Positions 1 through 9,370 of a stretch of DNA of 34,991 nt are shown here, piece by piece; positions within the stretch are counted from its first letter, which is position 1; every line of letters begins with the position of its first letter. Both the position numbers and the translations under genes were made by a program. The DNA is from Glomus cerebriforme (Eukaryota; Glomeromycota; Glomeromycetes; Glomerales; Glomeraceae): contig QKYT01000448.1 in assembly GCA_003550305.1 (NCBI GenBank), positions 14,056-49,046 on the forward strand. The letters run 5' to 3'. The notes beneath the pieces are model-generated. The model worked only from the letters and a program-made list of their open reading frames with translations. It searched no databases and was not told the DNA's origin.

Positions 1-230
1 GACGATTTATAGCTCATTGGAATCGTCTCATCGAGACGCGTTGAATGACACTAAATTTATGTCTCTAGCATCGATACTTCGTCGGTAAATCGTACTTAAA
101 GAAATTTACGTTTTCGTCGATAGCGAACGAAATATCGATTTCGAATTTTGCTTTTACTATCATTCGAATCGTCTCATTGAGACGATTCGAATGAGCTATA
201 TTTCATGTTTTATGGATCAGTGCATGCCGA
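1..230. repeat. Palindromic fold-back element fragment
   Basis: An imperfect inverted repeat. The left arm near 10-45 carries AGCTCATTGGAATCGTC, and the right arm near 161-200 is a near-perfect 33-bp palindrome (161-193) built around CGTCTCATTGAGACG. The tail GAGCTATATTTCAT followed by a GGATCAGTG-like string resembles the interior of the complete fold-back elements at 17849-18398 and 24862-25404, so this is probably a related copy whose outer left part lies outside the window. No coding sequence is seen. Confidence 0.6.
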
Positions 231-244
231 ATTATTTAAATTTT

Positions 245-415
245 CGCATTTTCACTTTTTTTATTAAGTTTCGGTTTGAACCGAACCGAATTTTTCAGTT
301 CCGGTTCCAGAACTGAACCGAACCGAAGTTTTTGGTTCCGGTTCCAGAACTGAACCAAACTGAAGTTTTTGGTTCGGTCTAAAAACTGAACTGAACTGAA
401 CCATTCGGAGCACTA
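245..415. mobile_element. hAT-like element, right end, with 37-bp GGTTC-word tandem repeat
   Basis: From about 297 to 402 a 37-bp unit (GGTTCCGGTTCCAGAACTGA, then ACCGAACCGAAGTTTTT) is repeated about three times, mostly made of GGTTC/GAACC words. The right end GGAGCACTA (407-415) is identical to the terminal inverted repeat of the complete hAT-type element at 26583-27584. The next 8 bases, GTTTGAAT (416-423), would be its target duplication. The element interrupts the coding relic at 416-3165 just after codons resembling SPQF. No matching left end TAGTGCTCC is visible, so the left part is truncated or was replaced by the palindromic repeat at 1-230. Confidence 0.6.
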
Positions 416-1662
416 GTTTGAATTGAGGAGATAAATCTGTTAATTCAAGTATAAGGTCAAATAATGCATTAAAAATTCTTTGATATGCAATAGTTGTTGC
501 ACAATTAGTAAAAATTCAAGCAAAAGTAAGAACTAAAAATAAAATTTTAATTAATAAAAATTTTTTTAAATCAGTATTTACGTTATTTTATGATTTTAAA
601 ATTTAACAAATATCTAATAAAAAAAAAACTTACTCAAATTATGTTCAGTATTATAATAATTAATTTCAAATTCATTCATTTCACCTGCTACATGCTTATA
701 AGACATATCAATTTGAAAGTGTTTATACTTTGTCCATTCAATTAGTTGTTCTGAAGTAGTGCAAATAATCATTATATATTTATCTTCAAAAAATTCTAAG
801 AATAAAAATGTAAGAAATAAATTATTAATTAAAAATTTATTAAGATTTTAAATTATTAAATAAATATTTACCTAGACGTTTTACATAATCACAAAAATTA
901 TCAATATTACGGGAGTAATTATATACAANACCAAGAAGTCCATATCCTTGTGGATTAATTTCTTTTTGAATTTTATTAACATAATACCGAAGATGATCAG
1001 CATTATTTAAAGAGGCATGCACTTTGGCAAGATGGTCAGTTCCAAAATAAGTTTTAATAAGATTTCCTAATAAATAAATAAAAAATTAAATTTTAATTTT
1101 CATTTAAATAAAATTAAAAAGAATAAAAACTAAAATTTAAAATTTAAATAATAAATATATATATGTGTGAATAATTACCTGTTATAATTTNTGTTGGTGT
1201 AACATCTGTTACATTAGTATCTGCTTGATGAATTAATTCTTGCAATCGAGAACGGATAGAAATTNGTACATGATTAGGTNGAGGTNGTGGATGAGAATGG
1301 ATACCCTTTNATANAAGAATGATATATGGACAATTTTCTGTATCAATTGGTACTATTTTAGAATACTTGACTCCACATTTTCTTTGAATAATAGAACCCT
1401 GTTTAATTATATTTCCTGCACAATGAAGATATGCTATCAATAAAATAAATAAATCATAGTTAATAATTTAATAATAAATTTTAAATAAATAATCAATAAA
1501 TATTTAATCATTATTTAATACTTACGATAATGTATTTTCTTTGAACTATTAGGCAATACTGTAAAACAATTATTTACTAGTTCATTTGATTTTCCCTAGA
1601 TATATTTCAAGTAAATTAAATAAGTATAATAAAAAAATTAATTTAATAATTATATCTAATCT

Positions 1663-2212
1663 AATATTTTGACTTCTCCCGCTACATCCCTTTCGCAAGC
1701 TTCTTCTCGTTCAAGCAAAATTCATCACTATATTGGCAATATACCTATGGACGAATTCAACAATCCGATTGAGTGCTCCACTGCACGTAACCTTTGTGCT
1801 TTTTCTAAATGAAAAGACAGGATACATAGGGTTATTAAGGAGGGATTTAGAGTAGAGGATATTATTGTTAGAAAGGTTGGTAAATTAGCTAAATTAATAG
1901 AGAGTATATATAATAGTGCATTGTACGAACATTTAGATTTACAGATAGATTCACATTCACATAACAATTTATTAGCTAGATTAGTTAGTCATTTTGATTC
2001 ATCACAGGTATAAGGTCAGAAAGTTTAGATAATGATAGAGGTCAGTCCTTGGTAACAAAACTTTCTTTTTGAATCTACTCTTTACATGACAAGTTATGCT
2101 TTTCTTCCATAGAGGGTATATTCGTGATTTATCTTTCATAATTATGTATTCTTTTTAGAACTTTAATAATTATAATAAATATGATTAACTTGTCTTAAAA
2201 AAAAAAAAAAAA
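1663..2212 (+). pseudogene. Poly(A)-tailed retropseudogene of an unidentified mRNA
   Basis: The insertion is bracketed by a 15-bp direct repeat AATTATATCTAATCT (1648-1662 and 2213-2227). It ends in a run of about 16 A after AATAAA (2174-2179), the signature of LINE-machinery retrotransposition. Its plus strand holds about 112 codons (roughly 1671-2012) with a single in-frame TGA after NLCAFSK. Recognisable stretches include GNIPMDEFNNPIE and VRKVGKLAKLIESIYNS. The stop at about 2012 is followed by a 3' UTR-like tail. There is no intron-like sequence and the 5' end appears truncated. I do not recognise the parent gene. It sits in an intron position of the MULE-like relic, in opposite orientation. 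Confidence 0.75.
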
Positions 2213-2610
2213 AATTATATCTAATCTCATATAGTTCATTTAAAAGTTGGCAAAGCAAACTTATATTTATATTTTCTTTAAGACTAATAAATCGATGAAA
2301 CTTTTCATTTGGTTTCCATCCAGCACAACCAATAAAATAAGTTGGTGGAGTTGTTTCATCATGCCGTCATAAACATTTTAGTACAGGTTTTCCAGTACAT
2401 TGCATTCCATTTTGTATATATCGGCATTTAGTTTTATATGCTACCAGATATATGCTAAAAAATTTGGCATGTTAGCTATGCAAAAAAAAATATGCAGCAG
2501 ATAAAGTTACGCAAATAATACTTATGCAAATGTATTATTTTTCATGTTATTTGCAGATAATTCCTTATTTATTTTTAAACATAAATCTGAATCAGGATCT
2601 ACTGTTTCAT

Positions 2611-2692
2611 GTTCCATTTCGCGATGTTGCTGTAACAAAAAAAGATAGAACCTGTCAAGGACTAAAAATGTGCAAATTTGCCGATCAGGAAC
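2611..2692. other. 82-bp micro-inversion inside the MULE-like relic
   Basis: The segment starts GTTCC and ends GGAAC. Minus-strand coding before it (ending YSYLG at about 2693-2751) and after it (from 2610 on, ETVDPDSDLCLKINKE) makes sense. The segment itself reads as protein only on the plus strand, as RDVAVTKKDRTCQGLK followed by MCKFADQE. Flipping it restores the downstream frame. One base is missing at the upstream junction. Confidence 0.65.
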
Positions 2693-3159
2693 CCAAGATA
2701 AGAATAAACTGTATTATTTCCACCACAAGGTCTACTCATAGAATATTGAATCTTTAAAATTGCAAATTAATAATCATTATTCATGTATTTTTATTATAAT
2801 TCTAACGTTAATATTAATATTTACATCTGTAAATGCCGCTTCTTTATCATTCCATCCTTGAATATGATAAATAATTGCAATACCTTCCTCACGTGTTGGT
2901 GGATATTCAATTGGTGTTAATGAGTGAATAATTATTTTAACAGTCATAGATTTTGTAATATATATTTCATTATCTTCAAGTTCAGGCAGAGATATATCAT
3001 CTGGCTAAAATATACAATATAGCAGTTTATTATTATATAGTTTACTTTAAAATTATACGTTTAAAATTATATAAAATATACATAAAATAAAGTTACCTCT
3101 ATATAAAGATCCTCTTTATAAATAATATCGCCCTCATTAACAAAATTAGTATCTATGGA

Positions 3160-3395
3160 TGACATTTGTTTAATGTAAGTTTTGAAAAAAGGTATTTTGT
3201 CACGAAAATTTTTTTGTAGATGAAAAATATTTCTTTAAAGAAAGATTGTTCAACATGAAATACAGTAAAAGGTATCTATATACGAAAGTTATTTGTAGAT
3301 GAAAAGTGCTTTGGAAAAACAAGTGTTTAACGTAAGTTTCAATATATGGCATTTTAATACGAAAATTTTTTTTTACTTTGTATAGTTGTATTACG
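3160..3395 (+). repeat. Exon/intron-like tandem array (about 78-bp unit)
   Basis: About three units alternate an exon-like block (ATGAAAA, about 20 bases, then GTTTAAC, 33-35 nt) with an intron-like block. The latter begins GTAAGTTT, contains ATACGAAA or CACGAAAA, and ends in T-rich TTTTTGTAG or TGTATAG. Two of three blocks keep GTAAGT, and one has ATGAAA. It abuts the 5' end of the minus-strand relic but is spliceable only on the plus strand. Confidence 0.5.
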
Positions 3396-3559
3396 ATCGA
3401 TTATCAGGTTACTAGATGGTTTTGTAATACATGCATACTCAGTAGTAGTTTTACAAATCATACTTAGTTGTAGATCATTTCACATGACCATACAAAACTC
3501 AATATGTCAACCCTACTTTACAACTTTTTGTATCACTCATAGAAAAACACATATGTATT

Positions 3560-3662
3560 ATCAATTATCATTGTGATAATATTTAATAAATAACTGCATC
3601 ATCAATTATTATTGTGATAATATTCAATAAATAACTGCATCGTCAACTAACCTCATGATTAA
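3560..3662. repeat. 41-bp direct repeat, 2.5 copies
   Basis: ATCAATTATCATTGTGATAA plus TATTTAATAAATAACTGCATC occurs at 3560-3600 and 3601-3641, with a degenerate partial third copy to about 3662. The core ATTATCATTGTGATAAT is itself an inverted repeat. Confidence 0.85.
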
Positions 3663-4600
3663 TTTTGATTCAGATAAATATCATTATAATATCACAGATA
3701 TTTATCGATATTTATCTAAATACATTAATTATCGATATTTTTATTATGATAAATAATGATAAAGAAATATATATTATTATATATCCCCCAAAAAAATTTT
3801 CTGATATATACAGAATATTTACATATATACAGAATATTTTTGAATATGCAGATTACTAATCGCAATTTGCAATAAAAATTCACAATACCACAAATTTAAA
3901 AAATTAATTGTGATGTCATCCTTAACCATAATGCATATAGTTATTTTTTCAAAACTTTATCAAATATTTTATTTTATTATCAGAAGTAATAATAGTTTTG
4001 CTAAAAGCCAATTAGTTTATAAGGTTAAAACTTGAAGGCAAAATTTTTGGATCAATATTTTCACCAAGATATATAAGTTTTACAAATGTACTTGCATAAT
4101 TTGTTCTGGATGATAATATAACAATCAATACCTATCCTAAACAAGTTTAATTTTTTTTTGAATATATAATTATCTTACTAGAAAAAGATCCAATAATACA
4201 TTTTTTGGCATTTATAAGATGGTAAGAGAAATAGATTCTATTGCCAAATCAATAAGGATCATAAAAAAATTTGTAATGTAAAATTATGAAAAGAGGAATT
4301 TTTTGAATTGAGCTATAATTATATTATACTTAAATACAAGCTTTTTTTTAAGATCCTTTTATAAATAAGAATAAATATACATTTTAAACAGTAAGAATAT
4401 ATGTAATTTTATGAGAAAAAAAGATTTTTTAAGGTTAAAAAAATAGTTATTCAGATAGTTTTTGTGTAAATATGAAAAAATTGATTTTTTAATAAAAACA
4501 TGAAGTTTTACTTTAACAGAACTTAATAAGAAAACTTTAATTAACAATAAATATTTTATTTTTAGATCAATTTTATAAAAATAACATCATTAATATAAAA
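3663..4600. other. AT-rich intergenic DNA, no gene seen
   Basis: Low-complexity A/T tracts with short direct and inverted TATCGATATTTAT-type words near 3700-3745. The only open frames are short and lack codon structure. Nothing functional is recognised until the promoter of the gene at 4790. Confidence 0.6.
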
Positions 4601-4699
4601 TGTCTTTGCGATCGACATGTCCAATGACTGATAAAGGCTTGTAACCTTGAATTCGTAATATACTATCCGAAAAAATGACGTCATCAATTTGGTTAAATA

Positions 4700-4727
4700 T
4701 CACGTGAATGCCGTGATATAAACGCGT
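4700..4727 (+). promoter_or_regulatory. E-box (TCACGTGA) and MluI cell-cycle box
   Basis: TCACGTGA at 4700-4707 contains the CACGTG E-box core. ACGCGT at 4722-4727 matches the MCB element bound by MBF-type G1/S regulators in fungi. They lie 63-90 bp upstream of the start codon at 4790. The sites are seen; the regulation is inferred from known motifs. Confidence 0.45.
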
Positions 4728-4789
4728 AAATTTTTTATTTACATATAAGAAAAATATAAAGTTCTCATAGACAGCCTTAAGTTAGCAAG

Positions 4790-6425
4790 ATGATTCCTTT
4801 AAATACACCTTCTAGAGTTCATATTACAATTTACCAAGATGAAGTTCCATCTTCGCGCAGAAATAACAAACGTATCCTCAGCGACGAAATGGATATAACA
4901 CCTCAAAGCAGGAGAAATCGCAGCCTCTCACAAAATCGAACACCATCGAATTCACTTCGTACCCTTGGTAAACCTAAAACTCCTCTCGGTGACAAAGTGA
5001 ATTTGACACCTTATAATCCACAAAAGATCTCCATTAACAGGACAAAGTCAACTTCTACACCAAAAAATAATTTACAAGTAACTTTGAAAAATTCGAAAAC
5101 TGTTACGTTCAGCGAGTCGCAAACTACTTATGAAAACGAGGTTGCTTTATCAAATAAAAGATTCAAGAATGAATCTGGCCAAATTGTTAATATGGACACT
5201 TATAAGAAAAGAATCGAACAACTTGAAGCCGAATTAAGGAAACAGATAGATGAAAATCAGAAACAAAGCGAAGAAAATCAGAAATCCTGTCAGGAAGCAG
5301 AGAACGCGCTCGAAAAAGCCAAATGTGAGTATTTATCAATACATTATTTACTATAGTAAATGTATATTAATGAATTTATTAAATTTTTTAAGATGTGGCT
5401 TTAGGTTATAAGAACGAATTATATGGACCTGTTTATGTCGATGGTGACTACACGTCTATTAATAAATTATTGAGACATTTAGCAAAGGTCGCAGGTCAGG
5501 GCGTCATTAATAGGTTTAAAGAAGAAACTTTGGTTGATGGTGAATTACCTGCACTTGATCAGATTTTTGCATGGCTTGAAGAATCAGGTATTTATTTATA
5601 ATAATGGTAATTAAACTTTTTCGTATAAATTCATAGTCCGATATTTTTGAAATAGGTTTCTTGAAATATGAAGTACTTAAAGAATTTCGTGCTGTAAAGG
5701 CGGTCGTGTCATTAGATCTAACTTATACATTCGAAAAAATTAAGCATGATAACAACATGTCCATCGAAATCGATCCGAATTCAATGCAAAATGCTGCTAA
5801 TCGATTGATATCTGTATTTGGTTTACCATATGGCTTTAAACACTTGAAATCATTGAAATTGAGCTTCATGCCAATTGATGATTCTTATTTTAACAATCTC
5901 CGAGGTCTTAAAAATCTGGATGAATTAGTTATTGATAATACTGGAATCGGGAATGAGGCATTGGCCCATCTTATAGCACTAAAAGATAATTTATGCCTTT
6001 TAAATATCACTGGAAATAAGAAAATTAATGATGATTCTATATTTATTCTTGTTCTTTTAAAAAAATTGGTAGTATTGCTCCTAGACGCTACTTCTATTTC
6101 AATGGATGGAATTCGCAAATTTGTTTCCAAGACAACTAGCACTGATTTATCACAAATTTCTATCCCTTCATCATGTCGTAAATATCTTAACAAACGAAAA
6201 GAAATTTATTGTGTTGAACATAAACATGGAATGAAAGGTGATTCATTAGAAGTTAAATTCATGAGCCTATCAGAAATTCGTCGACAACTAATGTTCCATT
6301 ATGAGGTGAATAATAATATTAATATTGTTGGCTCTAAAGAAGAATTAGAAGAAACATTGAGAGAGATTTTGACACGACGACATAACGATGCAAAGGCTAT
6401 GTTATTGGCCGGTGGACGTGATTAA
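4790..6425 (+). CDS. Coiled-coil and leucine-rich-repeat protein, unknown function (499 aa)
   Basis: Three exons (4790-5324, 5393-5587, 5656-6425) join in frame to 1500 nt. Both introns are 68 nt with GTGAGT/TTTAAG and GTATTT/AATAG ends. Residues 1-135 are polar, basic and probably disordered, with several Thr-Pro sites (TPSR at 7-10, TPLGDK, TPYNPQK), as in cyclin-dependent-kinase targets. Residues 137-178 form a charged coiled coil (RIEQLEAELRKQIDENQ). Residues 180-245 are a compact domain (YGPVYVDGDYTSINKLL) I do not recognise. Residues about 303-400 carry four leucine-rich-repeat-like strands (LKSLKLSF, LDELVIDNTGI, LCLLNITGN, LVVLLLDATSI). The C-terminus is helical. The MCB box upstream and the TP sites hint at a cell-cycle role, but that is inference. 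The start is the first ATG after the promoter and gives a clean N-terminus. AATAAA at 6605 fits its 3' end. Confidence 0.85.
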
Positions 6426-6604
6426 TGCCAAGATAGAACGAAAGAAAAGACTAGAAGGAATTTTTATATTTGTTATTTGATTTAACAACATGAACATGAA
6501 TTTTAATGGGGGTTATATAATTAATTGGAGAAGAGAAGAAGAATATATGTAAAGAATTGAAGCAGTTTCAATCTAAATATATCGTTTCTTTTTTTTCTTT
6601 TTTT

Positions 6605-6610
6605 AATAAA
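6605..6610 (+). terminator. Poly(A) signal AATAAA
   Basis: Canonical AATAAA lies 180 bp after the stop codon of the gene at 4790-6425, preceded by a T-rich tract. It is the only AATAAA on the plus strand of the convergent intergenic region that lies close to the gene. Assignment is by position. Confidence 0.4.
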
Positions 6611-6810
6611 ATTATAAAAATAATTTTAATAATTCGTCACTGAAAGATCAATTAACCCAAATAATTAAGCGAGATGATGAAAAAATTGTTCTTTATGATT
6701 ATAATACACAATAAAGGTTACTTACTATATAGGTTACTAACAAGTTCGAACAAAAAGTAAAACGAGATGGTTTATGCATTAATTTCTTGTATAAAAATTC
6801 CAACCATACT

Positions 6811-7709
6811 TTATTCACTATCCACCCATGTACTAGCTAAAGTACCAAAAAATGGCACTTCAAACCGTTCTAAAGTAACTCCATCCAAATAGGCTCGATA
6901 ACTAATATTTCAATAATAATTTTAGTAATATTGTTTAATAAGTAAATTATAATAACGGCTAAAAGAATAGTAAACTAACCCAAGAAACAAAATTAGTCCT
7001 ATCTCCATAAATAAAAGGATCCAGCTTAGAACCAAGGAAGTGAAGATAAAGAGTATAATGAGATGGAAAAACTACATAAAAAATTAGTAAATCAATAAAG
7101 TTAAACGATAAATACATTAAAAGAACAATTTTTACTTACAAATATGGTTGAAAATAATACGGAAGACTTTATAAGAGAGAATTTTTATTTAGGTCAAAAT
7201 CATATTATTCCCTAGAATGGATTAAACCTTTTATGAATATATTGGTTACTTACCTGCCACGCGTGAAATCGGACATAATCATTCTTTTGTTCTAAAATCA
7301 AGAAAAGGACACCTAAAGATAAAAAAATTATTGTTACTTATGAATCAAATAGTTAAATTTCTAAGCTGAGTAAACTTTACCAGTTACACAACCCAAAGCA
7401 TAAGTCACAGCTGCTTCGATATCAACTCTATCTCAAAAAAAAGGTTAAGTAATGAATAAACAGACTTTATATTATAAAAATCGTCTACCTTATTGGCAAA
7501 CTTGTCTCATATTTATTAATTTTCATTTGACCATCGGGTAGCTGTTCTGTTTGTCGATAAACTCCAGCAAAAGGGTTTGCAGAAGCAGAAGTTGACGCTG
7601 TTGTACTGCTACTAGGAATGGGTGCATATCGAATAGAATTACGTTTCGATTTTTGTTCATCAGGAGGTGGTGTGTAGGGTGAGAAGGTAGATGGATTTTG
7701 ATATGACAT
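6811..7709 (-). CDS. Tic20-like / UPF0132 (DUF4870) membrane protein (178 aa)
   Basis: Six exons on the minus strand: 7489-7709, 7381-7427, 7254-7312, 7140-7166, 6980-7071 and 6811-6901. They give 537 nt in frame with GT-AG introns of 61, 68, 87, 68 and 78 nt. The N-terminal 60 residues are Pro/Ser-rich. The family signature follows: EAAVTYALGCVTGVLFLILE (78-97), NDYVRFHAWQS (100-110), two hydrophobic segments at about 112-149, and the C-terminal YRAYLDGVTLERFEVPFFG (150-168) ending in ASTWVD. The family has three membrane helices and no established biochemical role in fungi. Exon 4 is only 27 nt. The start at 7709 (MSYQN) is preferred to the in-frame ATG at 7760, which adds 17 unremarkable residues. 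The gene converges on the coiled-coil/LRR gene, 385 bp apart. Confidence 0.9.
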
Positions 7710-7792
7710 TATTCTTGGAAGCTTTGTAATTTGAAAAGAGGTTATCTCGCAATCTCGCAATTAGATTTTAATATTTATAACTTTTCCACCTC

Positions 7793-7799
7793 CACGTGA
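7793..7799 (-). promoter_or_regulatory. TCACGTG E-box upstream of the UPF0132 gene
   Basis: On the minus strand the site reads TCACGTG, 84 bp before the start codon at 7709. The same 7-mer occurs 83 bp before the start of the neighbouring gene (4700-4706). It matches Cbf1/bHLH-type sites; a function is inferred only. Confidence 0.4.
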
Positions 7800-7829
7800 C
7801 TTCATATAATGACCGGGGGCCATATACAA

Positions 7830-8050
7830 CATGGGGGCGTAATTACCCCTGGTATTACGGCAATTCGGCATTACGACGGCGTAATATAATCAGTTAATCA
7901 AAATGGCATATCCGCCGCCATTAGTTTCTTAAAAAGTTAAAAATTAATAGTATATATATTTATTACAGTGTACTGTAATTCGGCATTAAGGCATTAAGGC
8001 ATTACAGCATTGTGACAATTTGACATTACAACCATAATAATTTGGCATTG
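7830..8050. repeat. GGCATTA-word repeat, probable non-autonomous element
   Basis: Two blocks (about 7835-7885 and 7970-8050) are built from GGCATTA, CGGCAATT and GTAATTCGGC words on both strands. They include two tandem copies of GGCATTAA at 7983-7998. ACATGGGGG near 7830 and CCTCCATGT near 8058 could be degenerate terminal inverted repeats. No convincing target duplication was found. Confidence 0.4.
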
Positions 8051-8059
8051 CCTAAACCT

Positions 8060-9370
8060 CCATGTATGGGTAACATATGGTTATACAGGCTATTTAATAA
8101 TTGAAATCTAGTTACACAAATAAACAAATTACATATCTAAATATTAAAAAATTTTTTGTTACAACAAAGATGATGATATTTTAATCATGTAATTTTAAAA
8201 AAAATCATATAATTAATTTAGTAATCATAGAAAACTAATAACTTAAGCAAATATTTTATTAATAACATTAATTTTCTTTACATATATTTACAAAATAATT
8301 GTAATTAAATAAATAAGAAAAGATATTTTACCAATTATAGTTATACAATAATTCTAAATAAACTATTTGTTTACCATGTAATTTTTTTTATAATATTCAA
8401 AAATAGTTAATACAAAATTCAAAATCTAAAGACAAATAATTAAATATTATTAGTCCAATAGCATTTATTCTGCAAAGAAAATATATAAAATAACAAGTAT
8501 TTCCTTTTGTATTATTAAATATAATATTAAAAAATATTTTCTTTTATATTATTAAATATAATATTAAAAAATATTTCCTTTTGTATTATTAAATATAATA
8601 TTAAAAAACTCAAAGAAATAAGTTTTGTTAAATATAAGTAAAAAGATAAATAATTTACAAAAATTATATAAAATATGTTTTGAGCTATTAAGTAAAATTT
8701 GTATTAAAATAATTATATTTCAATATGCTAACTTATTATTAAAATGAAAAATATCTATAATACTTTTATTTTATATATTTCTATATAAATATATATAAAA
8801 AAAGAAATATAAAATTCTATATCTTTAGAAATATTAATACTTATTTGTTATATTGAAATATAAAAATTATAAATTTAGATACTGTATATATACATAATAA
8901 TTGGAGGTATACAAAAGCATAATTTTTACTTATGAAATTATATTTGACTTATTTTTATAATAAGGACTGTAAATAGTATAAAATTAATAATAAATCTATT
9001 TGATAATTATCAAAATTTTATTAAAAAATAATAATATAAAGAATTAATTTAAATTTTACTCTAGGTGATTTTTGAATTTAATCATCTCAGGTGATTATAA
9101 TAAAAAATTTTAATTTCACACCTCCTCTAATTTTGTAATACAAATATAGTATGTAAACATCATGTTTATTTTTTGTTTTTTTTTTCTTTCTTTTGAACTG
9201 GATTTTAGTTTTATACTTTAGAATGATAAGTAATTTGTTCTTTTTTTTATTTAAGAATATTTGCTAAAACTTTTCTACTATTTTTTGTGTATATTTTAGC
9301 TTTAGAAAACTTTTAAAATGAAATAATAACTTTCAGATTTTTTATTTTAACTTCAAACATAATTTTAACA
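8060..9370. other. AT-rich intergenic DNA with AGGTGAT words, no gene seen
   Basis: Very A/T-rich. Near 9060-9125 there are TCTAGGTGATTT, CTCAGGTGATTATAAT and TTTCACACCTCC, which resemble the AGGTGA inverted repeats at 15.5-18.6 kb. A 37-bp tandem repeat is listed separately. The region may hold the decayed 3' part of the transposase relic that ends near 9371. Confidence 0.4.
8499..8609. repeat. 37-bp tandem repeat, three copies
   Basis: ATTTCCTTTTGTATTATT plus AAATATAATATTAAAAAAT repeats with exact 37-bp spacing; ATTATTAAAT starts at 8511, 8548 and 8585. The middle copy has TTTTC and TATATT variants. No ORF. Confidence 0.9.

Larger units (their letters stand above)
416..3165 (-). pseudogene. 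Degenerate multi-exon MULE-like transposase-related gene
   Basis: Reading the minus strand from ATG at 3163-3165, exon-like blocks with good splice sites can be chained: 3097-3165, 2825-3004 (60 codons), 2751 to about 2228, 1526-1595, about 1179-1434, 872-1066, 634-795, and 532 down to 416. Recognisable segments include NIIKQGSIIQRKCGV, KGIHSHP, LNNADHLRYYVNKIQ and FQIDMSYKHVAGEMNEFEIN. The last looks like a MULE-type transposase core, and I know the family only as one expanded in arbuscular mycorrhizal fungi. It is dead: there is a stop where the family would have Arg (CGA to TGA, in the 532-416 block), an internal 82-bp inversion, a retrocopy insertion, and a hAT end at 415. Scattered single Ns suggest collapsed multicopy sequence. 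The family name is inference; the degraded exon chain is seen directly. Confidence 0.6.

Noticed and set aside
1728..1967. 79-codon minus-strand open frame
   Set aside because: Antisense of the retropseudogene, whose plus strand has the coding-like text and the A-tail.
5885..6193. 102-codon open frame on the minus strand
   Set aside because: Antisense shadow of exon 3 of the coiled-coil/LRR gene.
7709..7760. Upstream in-frame ATG for the UPF0132 gene
   Set aside because: Adds 17 residues unlike the Pro/Ser-rich family N-terminus and lies in likely 5' UTR.
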